A stretch of 64,000 bases of DNA from Okeania sp. SIO1I7 (GTDB lineage: Bacteria > Cyanobacteriota > Cyanobacteriia > Cyanobacteriales > Microcoleaceae). The notes below the pieces were generated by a model. The model did not search any database. It saw only the letters and a program-made list of their open reading frames with translations, and was not told the origin of the DNA. Positions 59,127 to 64,000 of this stretch are shown piece by piece (positions within the stretch are counted from its first letter, which is position 1; every line of letters begins with the position of its first letter). A program made the position numbers and the translations under genes. Location: contig JAAHGF010000013.1 of assembly GCA_010672585.1 (NCBI GenBank), positions 310,428 through 374,427 on the forward strand. Reading direction: 5' to 3'.

Positions 59127-60614
59127 GTGAATATCAATAATCAAAACTTGGCTACACTACCTTGTCAACAAGGTCAACTTCTGGAAATAACCATCACAGA
59201 CCTAACAGATAGTGGTGATGGAGTAGGTCGCTACGGTCAAAAAGTCATATTTGTGCCTGATACAGTTCCGGGCGATCGCCTACTTACTCGTCTAACAGTG
59301 GTCAAACCAAAGTATGCTTATGGGAAATTACACCAACTCCTAGAAACATCCAAATATCGCATAAAACCCTATTGTATAGTTGCAGACAAATGTGGTGGTT
59401 GTCAATGGCAGCATATTAGTTATGAATATCAACTCCAAGCGAAACAAAATCAAGTTATTCAAGCTTTAAAGAGAATAGGAGGGTTAACATTATCAGTAGT
59501 AGATCCAACTCTAGCATCTCCAGCAGCTTTTGGATATCGTAACAAGGCTACATATCCTTTAAGTATTTCTACTACAGGTCAAGTTAAAGCTGGCTATTAT
59601 CAAAAAGGTAGCCATAAAGTGATTAATCTAAATCAATGTCCTATCCAAGACCAACGTTTGAACCCTTTACTCAAAGAAGTAAAACAGGATATTACTAGGC
59701 AAGGCTGGAAAATATATGATGAACAAAAACATACAGGCATTGTACGCCACTTATCTTTGAGGATAGGTAACAACACAGGAGAAATATTGTTGACTTTGGT
59801 TGTAAATGGAGAGGAGGAAAAAACAAAAGAATTATTGCCAGGTATCGAAGTTCAAGCACAAAAATGGCTAGAAGATTATTCTCGGTTAGTGGGTGTTTGT
59901 GTGAACTACAATTCCAAGGCAACAAATACTATTTTTGGTCAACAGACTGTTTGTATTGCTGGTCGGTTGTATCTGCAAGAAGAGTTTAGTGGTTTAAATT
60001 TTCAATTGACCCCCGATACTTTTTTCCAGGTAAATACAAAGACTGCTGAAAAATTAATAGAGGTAGTGATTCAAGAGTTGGCTTTGAATGGGTCGGAGAT
60101 TATTATTGATGCTTATTGTGGAATTGGTACTTTCACTTTACCTCTAGCCAAATATTTGCAGCAGATTGGTGTTGATGATAACTACTCTATGGAAATAGCG
60201 GGTGAGGAGTTGTTACAAATGGGGGCTAGAAAGGGTCTGGTCGTTGGTATAGAAGTTCAACCAGTTTCTATAAAACAGGCTCAGTTTAATGCTGAAATTA
60301 ATCACTTGACAAATGTAAGTTTTTCTGCTGGAAAAGTGGAAGATTTGCTGCCTCAGTTGGAGGTCAAGCCAGATGTGGTTTTGTTAGACCCGCCGAGAAA
60401 AGGTTGCGATCGCTCTGTTTTAGAAACTCTTTTAGAAATTCTACCTGAACGTATAGTTTATATTAGTTGTAAACCTGCTACTTTGGCTCGCGATCTGAAA
60501 TTTCTATGTTCGACAGGTAAGTATGAGTTGAGTAAAGTACAACCTGCGGACTTTTTTCCTCAAACTGCTCATGTGGAATGTGCTGCATTTTTAGCAAGAA
60601 AAAAGTCAAAATAA
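59127..60614 (+). CDS. rlmD: 23S rRNA (uracil-C5)-methyltransferase RlmD
   Basis: It methylates a conserved uridine (U1939 in E. coli numbering) of 23S rRNA. 495 residues from GTG 59127; the nearby ATG 59123 is in another frame. A TRAM domain (about 15-75, GQLLEITITDLTDSGDGVGR) is followed by the iron-sulfur Cys cluster CIVADKCGGCQWQH and the SAM-binding segment EIIIDAYCGIGTFTLPLAKY. VLLDPPRKGCDRSVLETLL and VYISCKPATLARDLKFL contain the catalytic Cys. A stretch of about 30 residues around QQIGVDDNYSMEIAGEELLQ interrupts the SAM domain and looks like a lineage insert. Confidence 0.93.
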   Translation: MNINNQNLATLPCQQGQLLEITITDLTDSGDGVGRYGQKVIFVPDTVPGDRLLTRLTVVKPKYAYGKLHQLLETSKYRIKPYCIVADKCGGCQWQHISYEYQLQAKQNQVIQALKRIGGLTLSVVDPTLASPAAFGYRNKATYPLSISTTGQVKAGYYQKGSHKVINLNQCPIQDQRLNPLLKEVKQDITRQGWKIYDEQKHTGIVRHLSLRIGNNTGEILLTLVVNGEEEKTKELLPGIEVQAQKWLEDYSRLVGVCVNYNSKATNTIFGQQTVCIAGRLYLQEEFSGLNFQLTPDTFFQVNTKTAEKLIEVVIQELALNGSEIIIDAYCGIGTFTLPLAKYLQQIGVDDNYSMEIAGEELLQMGARKGLVVGIEVQPVSIKQAQFNAEINHLTNVSFSAGKVEDLLPQLEVKPDVVLLDPPRKGCDRSVLETLLEILPERIVYISCKPATLARDLKFLCSTGKYELSKVQPADFFPQTAHVECAAFLARKKSK

Positions 60615-60808
60615 GTAAAGTAGTTTTGGCAATTTTTCTGTAATCAACTCGCTTTCAACTGAATAAATATTGATAGAAAGTGGGAATTAATTCAACAGTT
60701 GATGAAATCAACTGTTGAGATATTTTCTAGCAGAGGAAGCAAAATTTACAGAGATATTTTACTGATATTAATTATATTAATCTACAGCACATTGAAAAAC
60801 TAATAATT

Positions 60809-61886
60809 ATGAAATTAGCTACAGCATTTATTTCTACTACAGACTATTTTGAAAGGGAAAAAACCAATCCCATTCGCCATGAATATTTCGACGGTGAAAT
60901 TTTCCCTATGTCTGATGGCAACGAAGAGTATAGCAATGTGCGCTGGCATATTTACAAATTACAGTAACTGTCCAATAGCTAAAAGTCTGATATTATCGGC
61001 TTTTTATTCCCCCAGATGAGCTGTTGCCTTCCGGAGCTGTTGCCTGCGGACAGTGCTATATAACCATATTGCATTAAATATAGTTAGTTTTTTACGTTTG
61101 AATTTACACGGAAGTGGATATAAAACATTTATTGCAGAGATGAAAGTTAAGAACGCTATTTCTGAATAGTGGTACTTAGACATTTTTTGGCAGAAAAAAT
61201 GCTTGAAAGTCAGTCTAGACAAAGGAGTTACGTCAACGCCCTAAAAATGGCTAAAATCCTTTATTATCAAGGGTTTATACCTTTTCGACGTGAAATTCCC
61301 TTCCTGTATATATTTGAGCCTATTTTCTGCTGCTATTTTGTGTAAGTCCCGATAGTTCGGATATTTTTTACTAACCTGATGTGATGGTGACTTGTCTACC
61401 CGAAGAATACAGAAAAATATGACAAGAGTTATCCTTGTTTAATTATTGAAGTACTCTCCTCTTCCACCAAAGAAGTAAATCGGCGATAAAAACGCCTAAT
61501 ATCATGTTCGGTTGAATACTTATAAATAACTGTTGTGAGTCATCAGGAGTCAGTCCTCAGGAGGGAAGAAAGGAGAAATACATAGAAAATATTGGAGAAA
61601 AGCATTGATAATTTCAGTATTTCTTTGGTACTGTCGCTACCCGGAGTCCTTAAATTTTATTATAACTGACCTGTCCGAACATGATATAAATTACCAAAGT
61701 TGAGCAAGTTTGCAAGAGTATATATTGATTTCTCAAACAGAAATAAAGGTAGAAATTTATCGTCCATTAGAAGCTGGTTGTTGGTTTAGAGAAAGTTTAG
61801 GAAAGGAAGATTGTTTAAAGTTGAATTCAGTGGGATTAACTTTCACAATTGCTAATATTTATGATGAAGTTTTGACTGGAGAATAA
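60809..61886 (+). pseudogene. Uma2-family endonuclease, split by two insertions
   Basis: Uma2 (DUF820) proteins have a PD-(D/E)xK nuclease fold. The start MKLATAFISTTDYFEREKTN PIRHEYFDGEIFPMSDGNEE is normal to about 60966. A 390-bp unrelated insert follows, then PDVMVTCLPEEYR and, after a frameshift, YDKSYPCLIIEVLSSSTKEV NRR with two stops nearby. The family A MITE at 61500-61686 comes next, then NYQSxASLQEYILISQTEIK VEIYRPLEAGCWF to a stop at 61886. Removing the MITE and one TAA rejoins the codons as CGC CTA AAT TAC CAA in frame. Confidence 0.85.
61500..61686 (+). mobile_element. family A MITE, copy 6, inside the Uma2 gene
   Basis: 187 bp, TATCATGTTCGGTTGAATAC to CTGTCCGAACATGATA, with TAA at 61497-61499 and 61687-61689. 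Nearly identical to 29094-29297 minus the 24-bp dyad repeat. Confidence 0.92.
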
Positions 61887-62230
61887 GGATTGTTATATAA
61901 AGAGGAATTATCAGTTATAGTTGCTAATGTGAAAAATTCGATCAAAGAGTATTAACTACACTTCCATATTGCAGTGTAGCTATAGAATTTTTTATAAAAT
62001 TGAGAGAGTCTCTATCAACTTAATAATTAAAACCAGATTTCTCATATTATTTCACCACATAACTATAACAATCTCAACTAAATCATATCAGAATAATTAA
62101 CTACTCTAGATTCGCGATTATAATTCTAGTAAATCTATAAAAATAATTGAATACGATCCGGAAAGCCACTCTCTAGAATGGGAAAATAGAATGTAATTAG
62201 GCTCACAATAGAGGCACAAAAACATTAAAA
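61887..62230. other. spacer
   Basis: No gene and no repeat family seen. It presumably contains the promoter of the gene at 62231. Confidence 0.35.
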
Positions 62231-62875
62231 ATGATTAACTTTCAACCACAGCCAATAGAAGCAAAATTAAGTAAATATCAATTCATGCAACCATATTTTC
62301 CTATCTACATAGTTTTAGATGAAAATCTGCCATCTTATCAGAATTTTGCTGCTTGGTTAGAAGCTAAAATTGTCATTCCTGATTTAACTACTCCTATTAA
62401 TGAAACTTTGCCATTTTTGCTAGAAGCGTTGCAAATAACTTTGGAAACTGAAGGTAACCCTCAAAAAATTTACCCTCTAATTGTAGAAAATATTGATTTA
62501 TTAGAACCTCATTTAATATACATTTTACGCAAGTGGGCGAAGCAAGTTTTTCCTCACATTTGTCAAAATAGAGCAACTACAATTGCTAGCGCATTAGTAA
62601 ACTTTGGTCGGATTATTTGGGCAGTACCAGATGGAGACTCTGATGTTAACTTAGAAATTGCTTTAGCTTGCTGCGAGTTAGCTTTGGAAGTATTTAATTT
62701 GAAGGATTTCCCCTATGAATGGGCAATAGTTAATAACAATCTAGCTGTAATTTATCAAACTCGCTGTTATGGAAATTCTACCCATAATCTAATTAAATCT
62801 TTTGAACATTATCTACAGGCAAAATTAGTATTTCCAGAGCAAAATCTACCTCGAAAATGGACTTATTTCAGTTAG
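62231..62875 (+). CDS. TPR-type protein N-terminus (CHAT-associated family), truncated
   Basis: 214 residues from ATG 62231. The N-terminal 115 residues are helical and unrecognised. Then FPHICQNRATTIASALVNFG and KDFPYEWAIVNNNLAVIYQT lead into one tetratricopeptide-like repeat (NLIKSFEHYLQAKLVFPEQN LPRKW). Proteins with this start in related cyanobacteria usually continue through many such repeats into a CHAT protease domain. Here the frame stops after KWTYFS, 9 bp before a family B repeat, so the 3' part was probably lost when the repeat arrived. Confidence 0.65.
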   Translation: MINFQPQPIEAKLSKYQFMQPYFPIYIVLDENLPSYQNFAAWLEAKIVIPDLTTPINETLPFLLEALQITLETEGNPQKIYPLIVENIDLLEPHLIYILRKWAKQVFPHICQNRATTIASALVNFGRIIWAVPDGDSDVNLEIALACCELALEVFNLKDFPYEWAIVNNNLAVIYQTRCYGNSTHNLIKSFEHYLQAKLVFPEQNLPRKWTYFS

Positions 62876-62883
62876 TATTATTC

Positions 62884-62963
62884 AACAATTAATAATTAAT
62901 AATTAATAATTAATAATTAATAATTAACAAATACATCTCCTTGAAAAGAAGAGGATTGACTCA
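62884..62963 (+). repeat. family B repeat, partial
   Basis: Six TTAATAA units, then ACATCTCCTTGAAAAGAAGA GGATTGACTCAAA; the right half is missing. It separates two truncated genes. Confidence 0.7.
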
Positions 62964-63216
62964 AATTCTGCTGTTGGGCATTCAAGCCAAAGGGAGCACA
63001 GGTGCCAAAGGCTAGGGCTGGATTTTTGCCAACGTAATAGGAACTAGAAGTATGACCACATTCTACAGTACCCTTTTGGACAGCATCCAGAACTTCTAAA
63101 CCTCCCACTATTTCACCTGTAGATGTAGAAGAGGGGGAAATTTATCCTGCAAAATAGGTGGTAATAGTAAATTTCCCATTGGTCAAAGCTGCGACGCGAT
63201 CGCACACTGTTTGTGC
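62964..63216 (-). pseudogene. TRAP-transporter substrate-binding protein fragment
   Basis: The minus frame reads AQTVCDRVAALTNGKFTITT YFAG, a TAA stop, then [51 protein letters not shown]. This is the central part of DctP-like periplasmic binding proteins. Both ends are missing and no TRAP permease gene is near. Confidence 0.75.
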
Positions 63217-63275
63217 CGTTCTTAGAAACCTACGATTATCTATATAAATCTATGATTTTCTATAAATAATCTGTT

Positions 63276-64000
63276 CTATTCTTGCTTCAATCTGGCAACG
63301 TCGGCGTTATCCAGTCCACAAGCTGTCACGGCCGAACTGACCGCCATAGCTAAATTTAACGCTGCATTCAAGTCTCGTTCGCATCTAAAATTGCAGCATT
63401 CGCAATTGAAAACACGCTCTGATAACAACAAAGACTTTTTGACTGTTCCACAGTTAGAACAGGTTTTAGAACTGGGAAACCATCTATCAACGATGATTAA
63501 CTCAGAACCATATAACTCACACTTGTACTCTAACTGCCTACGAAACTCATAAAAACCCATGTCAGCAACAGCCTTAGCTAGCTTATGATTTGACATCATA
63601 CCTGATACATTAAGGTCTTCTATTACTATCTGGCTGTGGTTTTTAGCCAAGTAAGTAGTAAGTTTATGCAACGTATCTTTTCTGATATTAGCTATTCTAT
63701 TATGCAACGCCGCTATTTTTAGCTGTGCTTTTTTCCAGTTCTTGGAAAACTTAGTTTTATGTCTGCTTAGGTATTGTAATCGTGATAGTTTGGATTCTAA
63801 ATTTTTGTAAGGTTTAGCACTATCGAATACTTCCCCTGTTGACAATGTTGCTAAAGTTTTTACTCCTAGATCAACACCAACTACATCTACAGACTTTTCA
63901 GTAATTTGAGGTATGGCTTCTATCTTGAAACTAACAAACCATTTATCTGCTGTTTTGCTAATAGTTACACACTTAGGAGTAACATTACCTGGCAGTATTT
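63276..64000 (-). CDS. tnpB: TnpB, 5' end outside the window
   Basis: The frame is open from the window edge to a stop at 63276. It holds VVGVDLGVKTLATLSTGEVF (first RuvC Asp), SQIVIEDLNVSGMMSNHKLA (catalytic Glu), the zinc ribbon CSNCGTVKKSLLLSERVFNC ECC and the final Asp in ERDLNAALNL. The catalytic set is complete for the part seen. It belongs to the same branch as 57852. The C-terminal tail AMAVSSAVTACGLDNADVAR LKQE is longer and lacks inserted repeats. Confidence 0.88.
   Translation of the reverse strand, partial: ILPGNVTPKCVTISKTADKWFVSFKIEAIPQITEKSVDVVGVDLGVKTLATLSTGEVFDSAKPYKNLESKLSRLQYLSRHKTKFSKNWKKAQLKIAALHNRIANIRKDTLHKLTTYLAKNHSQIVIEDLNVSGMMSNHKLAKAVADMGFYEFRRQLEYKCELYGSELIIVDRWFPSSKTCSNCGTVKKSLLLSERVFNCECCNFRCERDLNAALNLAMAVSSAVTACGLDNADVARLKQE

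Noticed and set aside
1-64000. tRNA, rRNA or other standard RNA genes
   Set aside because: No T-arm (GGTTCGAATC-like) with matching acceptor stem was found by eye on either strand; a covariance search would be needed to be sure.

Overview
The window comes from a filamentous marine-type cyanobacterium. It carries cytochrome f (petA) and the Rieske protein (petC) of the b6f complex, psbU, the allophycocyanin alpha-B subunit apcD, btpA, and cyanobacterial families such as DUF3067, DUF3120 and a GUN4-domain protein. HIP1 octamers (GCGATCGC) are scattered throughout. Low GC, low coding density, many broken genes and dense small repeats suggest the Trichodesmium/Okeania/Hydrocoleum group; that placement is inferred from general resemblance, not from a search.

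Layout. 1-958: a partial gene leaving the window. 2.5-6.0 kb: a signalling set (histidine kinase, stand-alone receiver, REC-PAS-GGDEF protein). 6.2-8.6 kb: broken tnpB pieces, repeats and a HEPN gene damaged at its 5' side. 8.7-10.4 kb: a large SLH porin. 11-12.4 kb: a broken tnpB. 12.8-15 kb: petC and petA, with a 605-bp spacer holding insertion-sequence debris. 15-20 kb: a graveyard of tnpB, IS630 and IS5 fragments, an aldo/keto reductase and an aminotransferase remnant, around intact DUF3067. 20-22.7 kb: an MscS channel with a cyclic-nucleotide domain, and tatC. 23-24.4 kb: a CHAT-protease gene with two nonsense codons. 25.5-28.6 kb: gpsA, a decayed but end-to-end IS5-family element, and a universal stress protein. 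30.7-32.1 kb: two secreted proteins sharing an unusual N-terminal leader. 32.5-34.5 kb: an ABC exporter whose 3' end is tandemly duplicated. 35-42.4 kb: SpoIIAA-like, TerB-like (broken), AEC transporter, AI-2E transporter (broken), a small membrane protein, GUN4-domain protein and SGNH hydrolase. 44-49.2 kb: btpA and a CHASE2-PAS-GGDEF protein. 50-60.6 kb: a small secreted protein, psbU, FHA-cyclase, DUF3120, uppP, apcD, an intact tnpB and rlmD. 60.8-64 kb: a Uma2 gene split by a MITE, a truncated TPR-type protein, a TRAP-transporter remnant and a tnpB leaving the window.

Functional links: PetC has a twin-arginine signal and tatC lies 7 kb away. Two GGDEF proteins and a class III cyclase point to second-messenger signalling, and the MscS channel carries a possible cNMP sensor.

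The most notable content is the repeat ecology. Family A elements have TATCATGTYCGG inverted ends and a 3-bp TWA target duplication, seen at all five complete copies. Family C elements (~270 bp) have AGGGYTTGC ends. A nested GC-rich palindrome (P) occurs inside family A, family C and two tnpB genes. Short dyad repeats are caught in the act: one family A copy differs from a near-identical copy by a precise 24-bp insertion. No tRNA, rRNA or CRISPR array was seen.
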